Source of the DNA: Hordeum vulgare subsp. vulgare
Taxonomy: Eukaryota; Streptophyta; Magnoliopsida; Poales; Poaceae
Direction: 5' to 3'
Assembly (NCBI RefSeq): GCF_904849725.1
Contig: NC_058524.1
Coordinates: 489,435,763-489,499,762 of the forward strand
Length of the DNA stretch: 64,000 nt
Numbering within the stretch: position 1 is the stretch's first letter; every line of letters begins with the position of its first letter. The notes below the pieces were generated by a model. That model did no database searches and was not told the DNA's origin. It saw nothing but the letters and a program-made list of their open reading frames with translations. Shown here in pieces: positions 47,188 to 58,156 of the stretch. The translations under genes and the position numbers were made by a program.

Positions 47188-47262
47188 ATGGGGGCTACTG
47201 GGATCGAACCGAGGACCCCCCCTGGTGCACAGACATCACCTCACCACTGCGCTAACTCGATC
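47188..47262 (-). repeat. tRNA-like (SINE-type) module 1
   Basis: On the minus strand an A-box-like TAGCGCAGTGGT (about 47243-47254) is followed by a B-box GGTTCGATCCC (47200-47210) and then an A/T-rich tail. No matching acceptor stem can be drawn, so it is not a tRNA gene. It could be a tRNA-derived repeat or an internal pol III promoter relic. Confidence 0.55.
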
Positions 47263-47342
47263 TCTTCAACAGAGAAGAGGAGGGAAACAGGGTATCATTC
47301 CCATGTCGAACTACTGCCACGAAAACAGAAAACAATAAAAGG

Positions 47343-47412
47343 GGCGCCTTCGGGGATCGAACCCATGACCACCATGCGCAAAACCCACCTACACACCACT
47401 CTGCTATGCGAA
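47343..47412 (-). repeat. tRNA-like (SINE-type) module 2
   Basis: The minus strand has TAGCAGAGTGGT (about 47394-47405) and GGTTCGATCCC (47353-47363), the same layout as module 1 about 150 bp away. No acceptor stem pairing is seen. The BARE1-type solo LTR inserted just beyond its A-box side. Confidence 0.55.
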
Positions 47413-47415
47413 CGA

Positions 47416-49159
47416 TGTTGGAAATATGCCCTAGAGGCAATAATAAAATGGTTATTATCATATTTCCCTGTTCATGATAATCGTCTATTGTTCATGCTAT
47501 AATTGTATTAACAGGAAACAGTAATACATGTGTGAATAAATAGATCACAATGTGTCCCTAGCAAGCCTCTAGTTGGCTAGCTCGTTAGTCAATAGATGAT
47601 CATGGTTTCCTGATCATGGGCAGTAGATGTCATTGATAACGGGATCACATCATTGGGAGAATGATGTGATGGACAAGACCCAATCCTAAGCCTAGCACTA
47701 GATCATATTGTTCGTATGCTAAAGCTTTTCTAATGTCAAGTATCTTTTCCTTCGACCGTGAGATTGTGCAACTCCCGGATGCCGTAGGAGTGCTTTGGGT
47801 GTATCAAACGTCACAACGTAACTGGGTGACTATAAAGGTGCACTACGGGTACCTCCGAAAGTGTCTGTTGGGTTGGTACGAATCGAGATCGGGATTTGTC
47901 ACTCCATGTGACGGAGAGGTATCTCTAGGCCCACTCGGTAGAACATCATCATGAGCTCAATGTGACTAAGGAATTAGTCACACGATGACGTGCTACGGAA
48001 TGAGTAAAGAGACTTACCGGTAACGAGATTGAACAAGGTATAGGTATACCGACGATCGAATCTCGGGCAAGTTCTATACCGACAGACAAAGGGAATCGTA
48101 TACGGGATTGATTGAATCCTTTACATCATGGTTCATCCGATGAGATCATCGTGGAGCAAGTGGGAGCCACCATGGGTATCCAGACCCCGCTGATGGTTAT
48201 TGGCCAGAGAGGTGTCTCGGTCATGTCTGCCTGTCTCCCGAACCCGTAGGGTCTACACACTTAAGGTTCGATGACGCTAGGGTTATAGGGAATTGTTGTA
48301 CGAGGTTACCGAAAGTTGTTCGGAGTCCCGGATGAGATTCCGGACGTCATGAGGAGCTCCGGAATGGTCCGGAGGTAAAGATTGATATATAGGACGGATG
48401 GTTTTGGACACCGGAAGTGTTTCGGGCGTCACCGGTAACGTACCGGGACCACCGGAGGTGGTCCCGGGGGACCACCAAAAGGGGGCAACGACCCCGGGAG
48501 GCTAGATGGGCCAAGTGGGGAAGGGAACCAGCCCCTAGGTGGGCTGGTGCGCCCCCCCCCACTAAGCCCATGGCACAGGAAGAGGGGAGAAGGGGGGAAC
48601 CCTAGCATAGGTGGGCCTAAGGCCCAACAGCGGGGTGCGCCACTCCTCCTCCCTGCCCTGGCCACCGCCCCCCTCCCATCTGGTGGCTGCCGCACCCCCT
48701 AGGGAGGGAACCCTAGGGGTGGCGCACCCCCTCCCCCTCCTCCTATAAATATAGAGGGGTTTTGGTCATTGGAGATTGCACTTTTCCCTCTCCCTCGGCG
48801 CAGCCCTGCACTTCTTCCTCCTCCTCTCCGCCGGTGCTTGGCGAAGCCCTGCCGGGAGACCTCGTCTCTCCAACCTCGTGTTGCTGGACTTCTTCCCCAA
48901 CCTCTCCCTCCTCCTTGCTAGATCAAGGTGCGGGAGACGTCACCGGGCTGCACGTGTGTTGAACGCGGAGGTGCCGTTGTTCGGCACTAGATCGGAATCG
49001 TTACGAGTACGACTCCATCAACCGCGTTCTAGCAACGCTTCCGCTTAGCGATCTTCAAAGGTATGAAGATGCTCTTACCCCTCTCTCGTTGCTGGTCTCT
49101 CCATAGGAAGATCTGAACATGCGTAGGAAAATTTTGAATTTATGCTACATTACCCAACA
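47416..49159 (+). mobile_element. BARE1/Angela/WIS-type solo LTR with perfect TSD
   Basis: This 1744-bp segment starts TGTTGGAAATATGCCC and ends TACCCAACA. It is flanked by AACGA at 47411-47415 and 49160-49164. No internal domain is present. It is in the opposite orientation to the copia element at 9383-35494. The C-rich part around 48430-48730 gives spurious frames on both strands. A TATA-like CCTATAAATATAG near 48742 is the likely LTR promoter. Confidence 0.93.
48742..48754 (+). promoter_or_regulatory. TATA box of the solo copia LTR
   Basis: CTATAAATATAGAGG lies in a GC-rich context about 1.3 kb into the LTR, the expected U3/R position for BARE1-type LTR transcription. The matching region of the other copia LTRs reads CTATATATAGGAGG in reverse near 9872 and 34157. 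Confidence 0.65.
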
Positions 49160-50653
49160 AACGATACTTAACAGAGAGGGGGCGTTGCTCTTTTGAGCAT
49201 CCCCCTCTGTTCATACTGCATCTCAACGGTGCTGGAACAGGGGAAGGTCATCGGCGTTTCTACGGGTCAAATTGAACGGAGGGAGCTTGCTGGGAGGAAG
49301 AGGGAACCACCAGGGCACCATTCTTGGCCTGAGCTCAACGGGAGGCGCACTACAACGGCGGCTTGACAGAGCACCTTCCTATGGCGACGGCGGCGACAGC
49401 AGAGAGCTACGGCAAGCCTACGCGCGGCTAGAGGCTCTACGGCGAGGGGAAGAGGAAGGAGGGGGAGGAGCTGCTCACCCTAGCGTGCTCAGGGAAGGGC
49501 TCGCTACCGCGTAGAGGAAGAAGGGGAAGCAGCCTGTGACGACCAGAAGCTCCGCTTCGGCGATGTCGTTGTGAAGGAGGCGCCAGGAAGGGGAAGAATC
49601 CTCGCTAGCGACGGGAATGGAACGGGGGGAGAACCCCCATCCTCGTGGATGCCTCGGACGCCATGGGGACGGCTGCCGGCGACGAGGAGGATGCAGATCG
49701 ATGGCGGCGCTCAGTGAACTCTCTGAACCTCGCTCTAGATCTTACCCTACGAGGGGGAAGAAAGAGGGGAGAGGAACGGGGCTGGCGGCGGGCGAGGAGG
49801 AACCCTTGGTGCGCACGTCGAGGCCCGTTTTATAGGAGGGAGGAGGGATGCCTCGACGTCCGTGAGGTAATGGTGTGCGCTCTCTCTCTCTCCCGGGCTC
49901 TGACGGAAAGCAGGGAAGGAAGAAGACGACGTGAGGAAGAAGAGAGGAACGGGGGAGATGGGCTTCGCACTAGAGAAAAGGGAGAAAGGCACTAGGCCTC
50001 GGAAGGAGGAAGCCCACCCACTAGCGCCAAATAACAGAGAGGGAAAAAACAAAAGGTTTTCCCATTTAAAACAAAACCACATCAAAGTAAATCACCTAGG
50101 ATACACTGGGTTGCAAAAATAAAAATAAAACAACCCTGGTCATAAGGGAATTATGACCCAAATAAATAAAATACAAAGATGATTTTTGGAGCAAATAAAA
50201 TAATTACAAAACAGAATTATTTAATCTGTTTTGTAGTTAAAAACCCCATTTCACTAAAGTTTCAAAAACCCCAAAACCATACCTCTCAAACACAAGAAAA
50301 ACTACAAAATGAACAACATTTTTAAAACAGGATTGGATCAAGTTAAACTTGAGATCTAGTAAATAAAGAAGAAGGCCTTTTGAAACCTAGTTTAAAAAAT
50401 AAGCATGGTTTAAAACACAAGCTTTGCAATCACCACATCACACCATATAGCATACTTGCACTCAACATGGATCCAACAACAACACAACACAAGGAGAAGA
50501 CATGATGCAAAGCATGGCATGATGCAAAGGTGATGACACCACATAAGAACACATGAAATGATAACACCCATATAGCATGACCACATGGATCCAAACATGA
50601 AAGGTTTCCAAATATGGCAAGGTTACATCTGGGGCATTACAAACTCTCCCACA

Positions 50654-51349
50654 CTACAAGAAGATCTCGTCCCGAGATCTAGGACTGAAACAACTCTGGG
50701 AATTCGGAACGGAGGTGATCCTCGCGCTCCCAAGTGGCCTCTTTATCTGAATGATGTGACGATGCACCTTGAGAAACTTGATTGACTTATTGCGGGTCTT
50801 GCGCTCAGTCATCTCAAGAACTGCAACTAGATGCTCACGATAGGATAGGTCGGGTTGAAGGTCGATATCCTGAAGATCAACCGTGCGCTCGGGAGTCTTG
50901 AAGCATCTCCGGAGCTGAGAGACATGGAACACGTCATGCACATTTGCGAAGTTTGAAGGGAGCTCAAGTTCATAAGCAAGGTCGCCTCTCTTGCAAACAA
51001 TTCTGAAAGGCCCAACAAAACAAGGAGCAAGCTTGCCTTTGATGCCAAAACGCCGAGTGCCCTTCATAGGAGACACTTTGAGATAGACGAAGTCATCGAG
51101 CTCATAAGACATGTCATGATGCTTTCTACCATAGTAGCTCTTCTGACAGGACTGCGCTGCTCTGAGATTATCCCGAATGACCCGACACATCTCTTCTGCT
51201 TCTTCAATCAAGTCATTGCCAAGAATCTGACGCTCGCCAGTCTCGGACCAGTTGAGTGGGGTACGACACTTCCTCCCATGCATAGAGAATATCAAACGGA
51301 GCTTTGCCTGAACTTGCCTGATAGCTGCTATTATAAGAGAACTCAGCAA
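50654..51349 (-). pseudogene. Integrase C-terminal and chromodomain-like end, second chromovirus
   Basis: The frame carries TPLNWSETGERQ, KGTRRFGIKGKLAP, FVGPFRIV, VHDVFHVSQLRR and LSYREHLVAVLEMTERKT. A one-base shift near 50775 moves the HHSDKEATWERE chromodomain-like segment into another frame, ending at TAG just before the PPT. The 5' junction with the preceding integrase segment is also a frameshift (near 51280). The order matches the other chromovirus. Confidence 0.85.
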
Positions 51350-52271
51350 AAGGTAGGTAGTCTTCCCACTTCATACCAAAGGAAATGACACAGGCTCTTA
51401 GCATATCCTCGAGGACCTGATTCACTCTTTCAACTTGCCCACTAGTCTGAGGATGAAAGGTTGTGCTGAATCGAATCTTAGTACCCATCGCAGACTGAAA
51501 TGAGTCCTAGAACTTGCAAGTGAAGATGCTTCCGCGATCCGAAGAAATCAGCATTGGCACGTCGTGCAAAGAGATGGACTCCTTGAGTGGAAGGAAATGA
51601 GCTACTTTGCTCAACTTCTCGATGACGACGAAGATGGCATCATTACCCTTCTTAGACTTCGGAAACCCGGTGACGAAATCCATCTCAATATGGTCGAACT
51701 TCCACTTCAGAATGGGCAATGGATGCAAAAGGCCTGCTGGACGTTGATGCTCTGCTTTCACCCTTCGACATACATCACATTCATTTACGAACTGAGCAAT
51801 TTCACTCTTCATGCGAGCCCACCAGAAGGTCTGTTTCAAATCATAATACATCTTGGAACTTCCTGGACGTATGGAGAGAAGAGAGTTATGAGCTTCTTCC
51901 ATGATAACCTTTCTAAGATCCCCTTTCGGAATGACAAGACGATCCTCAAAGAATAATGTATCTCTGGCATCAACACTGAAGCACTTATATTTGGGAACTC
52001 CCTTTTCCAAGACAATCTTAACTTTCTTCACCATTGCATCAAGAAGTTGAGCTTGTCGGACCTGGTCTTCTAAGGTAGGAGAAATCTGAAGATTTGCAAG
52101 AAATCCCTGAGGTACTAACTGAAGGTTGAGCTTCTTGAAAGATTCACAAAGGGCAGGCTGGAGAGGCTTCAGAATGAGACTGTTGCAGTAAGCCTTCCTG
52201 CTCAAAGCATCTGCCACGACATTAGCTTTGCCTGGAGTGTACTCAACGCTCGGATTAAAATCCTGGAGCAT
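51213..52271 (-). pseudogene. RNase H end and integrase core, second chromovirus
   Basis: It starts after a frameshift near 52270 and contains [16 protein letters not shown] (RNase H end), the CDVC half of the integrase zinc finger, [12 protein letters not shown] and SSDRGS. Then come a TAG at 51507-51509 and [16 protein letters not shown]. The family's first zinc His-pair is partly altered (an HPGS-type site reads RPGS). Between KESIS and LHDVP about 13 residues present in the other chromovirus are deleted in frame. The TAG replaces a family tryptophan. It is inactive on several counts. Confidence 0.87.
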
Positions 52272-54028
52272 TGCACCAAACGAGTTTGCCGAAGATTGAG
52301 GTTAGGCTGGGTGAAGATGTACTTGAGATTCTTGTGATTGGTGAACGCTTCAACCTTTCGTTCCAACAAGAGGTGTCTCCAAGTCATTAGAGCATGTACC
52401 ACTGCCGCCAACTCCAGATCATGAGTGGGGTAATTCTTCTCACTTGGCTTCAACTGCCTCGAGGTATAAGCTACCACTTTCTTGTCTTGCATCAACACTG
52501 CACCAAGACCTTGAAGAGAGGCGTCGCAGAACACTTGATAAGGTTTGGAGTCATTAGGAGGAACCAAGAATGGAGTAGAACTGAGATTCTCTTTGAGTAT
52601 GTCGAAAGCCAATTGACACTCTGGAGACCAGACATACTTCACACCCTTCTGAAGAAGACTTGAGAGAGGCTTAGCAATCTTGGAGAAATCCTCAACGAAT
52701 ATTCTACAATAGCTTGCAAGCCCGAGAAAGCTTCGAAGTTGCTTCACATTTTGCAGAGGCTCCATCTCAACAATGGCCTGCACCTTCGATGGATCAACTT
52801 TGATGCCCTCGGCAGAGATGATGTGCTCAAGGTAGACAACTTCTTTCAACCAAAACTCACATTTGGAAAACTTGGCATAGAACTTATGCTCTCTTAGCTT
52901 ATCAAGCACCAGCCTGGGATATTCTCTATGCTCTTCCTCAGTTTCCGAAAAGACCAGAATATCATCAAGATACAACAAGACGAATTCATTCTTGAATGGG
53001 GAGAAGATATAATTCATCATCCGACAGAAGGTCGGTGGAGCATTTGCTAGACCAAAAGAAATCACTCTATACTCATACGAGCCAAAGCTTGTCCTGAAAG
53101 CAGTCTTTGGAATGTCCTCTTCGCGAATGCGAGTCTGATGATAACCCATCCTGAGATCAAGCTTCGAGAAGATCTTAGCCCCTTTCAATTGCTCGAACAA
53201 CTCATTGATGTTAGGAAGTGGATATTTGTTTTTAATCGTCTTCTTATTCAATGGGCGATAATCGACACAGAGTCGTTCTGTACCATCCTTCTTCTTGACG
53301 AAAAGAACTCCACAGCCCCAAGGATATGAGCTTGGTCTGATCAGGCCCAAACGCTCATGCTCATCAAGTTGTTTCTTCAGCTCCTTCAGCTCTTGTGGAC
53401 CAAGTTTGTACGGCCGTTTGCACACAGGCTCAGTACCCGGTTCAAGCTCAATTACGAACACAACTGCTCGGTGCAGAGGCATTCCTGGTAGTTCTTCCGG
53501 AAAAACATCTTCATATTCGCAGACCACTGGGACTTGCAAAATTGGAGAGATCTCACCCTTCTCATTCAAGGAAAACAGACGGACCGTGTCATCACGCGCT
53601 GCGAAGATAATCACGTCCTCCGAAGAATGAGTTATCTTCACTTCTTTATCTTCACAACCAATAGACGCGTTGTTCATAGCCAACCAATCCATCCCAAGGA
53701 TCAAATCAATATCAGAATTGCCAAGGACATTAGGAGAAGCCAAAAAAGCATAATCACCCATCTTGACAGTGACATCACGAACCACTTTGTTGGCGCTCAT
53801 AAGAGTGTTGGGTGACACCACACGCAACGCCTTGCTCAAATACTCGGAATCAAAATCATGCTTGGCAAGGAACATTCTAGACATGAATGAATGAGAAGCA
53901 CCAGAATCAAACAGAACCTTAGTAGGAATATCATTAACGAGGAGATTACCCATAATCACGTCTGAGGAGTTGTCTGTTTCAGCTGCATTCACCATATTGA
54001 CTCTCGCAGACCTAGGGTTGAACTTCAC
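52202..54028 (-). pseudogene. Protease and reverse transcriptase, second chromovirus
   Basis: This is a 608-codon open stretch with a retropepsin-type DSGAS (about 53908-53894), then the LILGMDWL block. The RT has [30 protein letters not shown] and YLDD (52972-52961), followed by RNase H ([16 protein letters not shown]). Family-typical positions are changed in places, for example [12 protein letters not shown]. The frame is lost near 52270, within RNase H. There is no ATG at its start because it is part of a gag-pol frame coming from the zinc knuckle. Confidence 0.9.
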
Positions 54029-54300
54029 TATAGCATTGCTTGGAGGCTTGCCTGGAGGAGGAGGCGGAAGACATAGCTGAGAGGTGCACTTGCTGGCATA
54101 GTGACCCTTCTGCCCACACTTGTGACAAGTAACATCTACTGGCTGACGGAACTACGTGTGAGAATTCCCTTGCTTCTGCTGCTGAAACCTCTGCTGGAAA
54201 GCTAGGATGGGTGAGTGGGAAGAACGACGACCACCTGCTTGCTTGAACTGCTGCATGTGCCGAGGAGGAGGAGGAGACACCCAATATTTTTGTTGCTTCT
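54029..54300 (-). pseudogene. gag C-terminus with zinc knuckle, truncated by insertion
   Basis: A CCHC knuckle [14 protein letters not shown] is encoded at 54127-54086, in frame with the downstream protease. Upstream is a Gln-rich stretch and an in-frame TAG near 54167. At 54300 the coding sequence is cut by an LTR in plus orientation. The rest of gag should resume beyond 64000. Confidence 0.85.
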
Positions 54301-55808
54301 TCATACATCTCCAACATATCTATAATTTTTGATGGTTCCATGTTATTATCTTGTCAAACTTTGGATGTTGTGTATGCCTTTTATATCTTTTTTGGGACTA
54401 ACTTATTAACTCAGTGCCAAGTGCCAGTTCCTGTTTTTTCCGTGTTTTTGACCCTTTTCAGAGGAGAATTTTAAACAGTGTCCAAACGGAATAAAACTTC
54501 TGAAAAGATTTTTTCCGAAAGAGAAGATACGCAGGGGACGTGAGAACCAAGGCAGAGGCCACCAGGGGAGGCCACAAGCCCCCTAGGCGCAGCCAGGGGG
54601 GCCGCGCCTAGCAAGCTTGTGATCCCCCTGTGGCTCGTCTTCCCTACCTCTTCCGCCTATAAATTCCTGAAAAATCCAAAACTACGCGAGAGATCCATGA
54701 AAATACTTTTCCGCTGCAGCAAGCTTCTATCTCCGCAAGACCACATCTGGGGCACGTTCTGGTGCCCTGCCGGAGGGGGATTCAGATACGGAAGGTTTCT
54801 TCATCAACACCATGGCCTCTCTGATGATGTGTGAGTAGTTCACCATAGACCTTCGGGTGCATAGCTAGTAGCTAGATGGCTTCTTCCCTCTCTTGGATCT
54901 TCAATACAAAGTTCTCCACGATCTTCATGGAGATCTATCCAATGTAATCTTCTTTTGCAGTGTGTTTGTCGAGATCCGATGAATTGTGGATTTATGATCA
55001 GATTATCTACGAATCTTATTTGAGTTTCTTCTGATCTCTTATATGCATGATTTCATATCCTTGTAATTCTCTTCGAGTTGTGGGTTTTGTTTGGCCAGCT
55101 TGATCTATGATTCTTGCAATGGAGAAGTGCTTGGTTTTGGGTTCATACCATGCGGTGACCTCACCCAGTGACAGAAGGTGTAGCGAGGCATGCATCGTGT
55201 TGTTGCCACCAAGGGTAAAAAGATGGGGTTTACATCATTGGTTTGAGTTTATCCCTCTACATCATGTCATCTTGCTTAAGGCATTACTCTGTTCGTCATG
55301 AACTCAATACACTAGATGCATGCTGGATAGCGGTCGATGTGTGGAGTAATAGTAGTAGATGCAGAAAGTATCGGTCTACTTGTCTCGAACGTGATGCCTA
55401 TATATATGATCATTGCCTTAGATATCACCATGACTTTACGCGACTCTGTCAATTGCTCGACAATAATTTGTTCACCCATCGTAATATTTGCTATTTTGAG
55501 AGAAGCCTCTAGTGAACACTATGGCCCCTGGGTCTACTTCACATCCTATTTTCATCCTTACACTTTTAGTTCGTTGCACTTTCCGCCTTCAGATCTCACT
55601 TTGCAATCAATCTTGAAGGGATTGACAACCCCTTTATAGCGTTGGACGCAAGCTTGTTTGTGTTTGCGCAGGTACTCTTGACACTTGGCTTGATTCTCCT
55701 ACTGGATTGATACCATGTTTCTCAAAACTAAGGGAAATACTTACTGCTACTATGCTGCATCACCCTTTTCTCTTCAAGGGAAAACCAACGCAAGCTCAAG
55801 AGGTAGCA
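54301..55808 (+). repeat. 5' LTR of the gag-protease element
   Basis: This 1508-bp LTR starts TCATACATCTCC, a mutated form of TGATACGTCTCC, and ends GGTAGCA 11 bp before the PBS. It shares CTAACTTATTAACTCAGTGC and long flanking stretches with the reverse complement of 60332-61875, at very roughly 88% identity by eye. Confidence 0.82.
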
Positions 55809-55819
55809 AGAAGGATTTC

Positions 55820-55837
55820 TGGCGCCGTTGCCGAGGA
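55820..55837 (+). other. Primer-binding site, tRNA-Asp type
   Basis: TGGCGCCGTTGCCGAGGA follows the LTR end. It is one base from the complement of the plant tRNA-Asp 3' end as I remember it. Confidence 0.8.
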
Positions 55838-56080
55838 GGATCAAGTCAAGAATAGTCTCCTGTCATCGTGTCAATTTCTGGCACCGGGGATTATTCTAGG
55901 TGAAGCTCAAGCAAGTAAGTGTCGCAAACTCATCTCTTGCATTTACTTTTTTGCCTCTCATTTTCCTCTCCCCCACTTTTGAAAAACAAAAAATTACAAA
56001 AATATTTGCCTTTTTCGTTCGCCCTTTTCTCTCGCTTGCTTTCTGTTCGCTTTTGTGCTTGTTTGCTTGCTGAAGTCACC

Positions 56081-57427
56081 ATGACTGAAAACACCCAACT
56101 TTGTGACTTCTCGAATACTAATAATAATTATTTTATTAGTACTCCGATTGCTCCCGCCACTTGTGTGGAATCATACGGAATCAATGCTGCTTTGTTGAAT
56201 CTTGTCATGAAAGAGCAATTTTTCGGCCTTCCTAGTGAAGATGTCGCATCCCATCTTAATACCTTCATTGAGCTTTGCGATATTCAAAAGAAGAAAGATG
56301 TGGATAATGATGTGATTAAATTGAAGCTTTTTCCGTTCTCGTTGCGTGATCGAGCAAAAACTTGGTATTCATCTTTTCCCAAAAATAGTATTGATTCTTG
56401 GAACAAGTGCAAAGATGCTTATATATCCAAGTATTTTCCGCCAGCTAAGATTGTCTCTCTCTCTAATGATATCATGAATTTTAAGCATCTTGATCATGAA
56501 CATGTTGCACAATCTTGGGAGAGAATGAAATTGATGATTAGAAATTGACCCGCTCGTGGCTTGAGTCTTTGGATGATTATACAAATCTTCTACGCTGGTT
56601 TGAATTTTGCTTCTAGAAATATCTTGGACTCCGCCTCAGGTGGAACGTTCATGGAAATCACATTAGAAGAAGCCACAAAACTCCTAGACAATATCATGAC
56701 AAACTACTCTCAGTGGCACACTGAAAGGTCACCTACTAGTAAAAAGGTACACGCTATAGTAGAAATTAACTCGTTGAGTGCTAAGATGGATGAGTTAATG
56801 AAATTGGTTGCTAGTAAAGGTGCTCCTTTAGATCCTAAAGATATGTCCTTGTCTTCCTTGATTGAGAGTAGCAATGCAAGCTTGGACGTTAATTTTGTTG
56901 GTAGGAATAATTTTGGCAACAACAATGCTTTTAGAGGAAATTATGTTCCTAGGCCTATTCCTAGTAATCCCTCTAATAACTTTTGCAACTCCTACAACAA
57001 TACTCATGGAAATTACAATAAATTACCCTCTGATCTAGAGAGTAGTATCCAAGATTTTATCAACTCGCAAAAGATTTCCAAGGCGTCCATACAGGAAAAA
57101 CTACTCAAAATTGATGATTTGGCTAGGAGCGTTGATAGAATATCTATTGATATTGATGCTTTGAAAGTTAGATGTGCTCCTACCAAGATCAATATGGATG
57201 AAACTTTGAAAGCTATGCGTGTTTCCATGAATGAGAGCAAAGAAATAACCGCCCAAATTCTTGCTAGACATGAATGGCTTAAAAAGGCATGTTCTTGTGA
57301 TAAGAATCACAAAGATCTTAAAGTGCTTGGTGTGACTACCAGTGAATCCTTGTTTTCTAGTGACAAACCTAATGATGATGGGGCTGGATATGAATCCACT
57401 TTGGTTGAAAAATGCCCCAATGATTCG
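56081..57427 (+). pseudogene. gag of the Sabrina-like element
   Basis: ATG 56081 opens a frame with a capsid-like gag region. SEDVASHLNTFIELCD leads to LKLFPFSLRDRAKTWYSSF, then WNKCKDAYISKYFP, typical of Athila-lineage gags. A TGA at 56546-56548 interrupts it, and the same frame resumes through FYAGLNFASRNILDSA and an Asn/Ser-rich segment (about 56900-57020). There are no frameshifts. A second stop, TAG 57428-57430, separates it from the protease. No zinc knuckle is evident, which fits this lineage poorly annotated as it is. Confidence 0.8.
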
Positions 57428-57430
57428 TAG

Positions 57431-58156
57431 TCCATCTATCTTGATGCTAAAAGCATTGAAAGTGGAGTAGAAGATATCAGAACTTTGAGTAGTAATGAAA
57501 CTACTACTTTGGATTTCAAGGAATTCAATTATGATAGTTGCTCTTTGATTGAATGTATTTCCTTGATGCAATCCATGCTAAACTCTCCACACGCTTATAG
57601 CAAAAACAAGGCCTTTACCGATCATATCGTCGATGCTATGATAAAATCTCTTGAAGAGAAACTTGAGTTGGAAGTTTCTATTCCTAGAAAGATTCATGAT
57701 GAGTGGGAACCTACTATCAAAATCAAAATCAAAAACTATCAATGCAATGCTTTGTGTGATTTGGGTGCTAGTGTTTCCGCGATTCCAAAGTCTTTATGTG
57801 ATGTTCTAGGCTTTAATGAGATTGAGGAGCGCTCTCTTAATTTGCATCTTGCGGATTCTACTGTCAAGAAACCCATGGGAAGGATCAATGATGTTCTTAT
57901 TATTGCAAATAGGAACTATGTACCCGTGGATTTCATTATGCTTGATATTGATTGCAATCCTACATGCCCTATCATTCTTGGTAGACTTTTCCTAAGTAAT
58001 ATTGGTGCTATCATCGATATGAAGGAAGGGAATATTAGGTTTCAATTTCCTTTAAAGAACGGCATGGAGCATTTTCCTAGAAAGAAAATAAGATTGCCTT
58101 ATGAATCCATTATGAGGGCTACTTATGGTTTGACAACCAAAGACGGCGATACGTGA
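57431..58156 (+). pseudogene. Aspartic protease domain of the Sabrina-like element
   Basis: In frame with gag beyond a TAG, this segment has the retropepsin-type active site CDLGASVSAIP (Asp codon at 57758). GLNEIEE-like and PVDFIMLDID blocks follow, then CPIILGRLFL, the paired hydrophobic-Gly motif of the protease fold. It ends at TGA 58154-58156 right after the domain. The expected reverse transcriptase is absent, and the next sequence is the post-gag boundary GTTGGGAGGCAACCC (58203-58217). It would process Gag, if translated. Confidence 0.82.

Larger units (their letters stand above)
44202..50641 (-). repeat. 3' LTR of the second chromovirus, with an inserted solo LTR
   Basis: The right edge GGGGCATTACA at 50641 adjoins a PPT-like stretch. 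The left edge TGTAACGACTAAG at 44202 is inferred from the change of sequence and the TG. After subtracting the BARE1-type insertion, the length is about 4.7 kb. It contains CACGGGGACTCAGCAATC, analogous to the GAGGTACTCAGCAA segment in the other chromovirus LTR, a 706-bp tandem duplication, and a GC-rich region (49260-50000) with unsupported frames. Confidence 0.65.
44202..54300 (-). mobile_element. Second gypsy chromovirus, 3' part, inserted in the CACTA element
   Basis: The minus strand carries a zinc knuckle, protease, RT, RNase H, integrase and the chromodomain-like tail. It ends at a PPT and a 3' LTR that starts TGTAATGCCCC at 50641. I place the LTR's other edge at 44202 (TGTAACGACTAAG). 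Gag is cut at 54300 by the element 54301 onward, so the gag start, PBS and 5' LTR lie beyond the window. Pol is similar in plan to that at 18756-22487 but more decayed, with at least three frameshifts. Confidence 0.85.

Noticed and set aside
47188..47412. True tRNA genes
   Set aside because: A- and B-box-like motifs exist, but no acceptor stem or full cloverleaf can be drawn in either module.
48762..50122. Frames of 60-116 codons in the solo LTR and chromovirus LTR
   Set aside because: They sit in GC-rich LTR sequence and overlap on both strands, with no recognisable domain.
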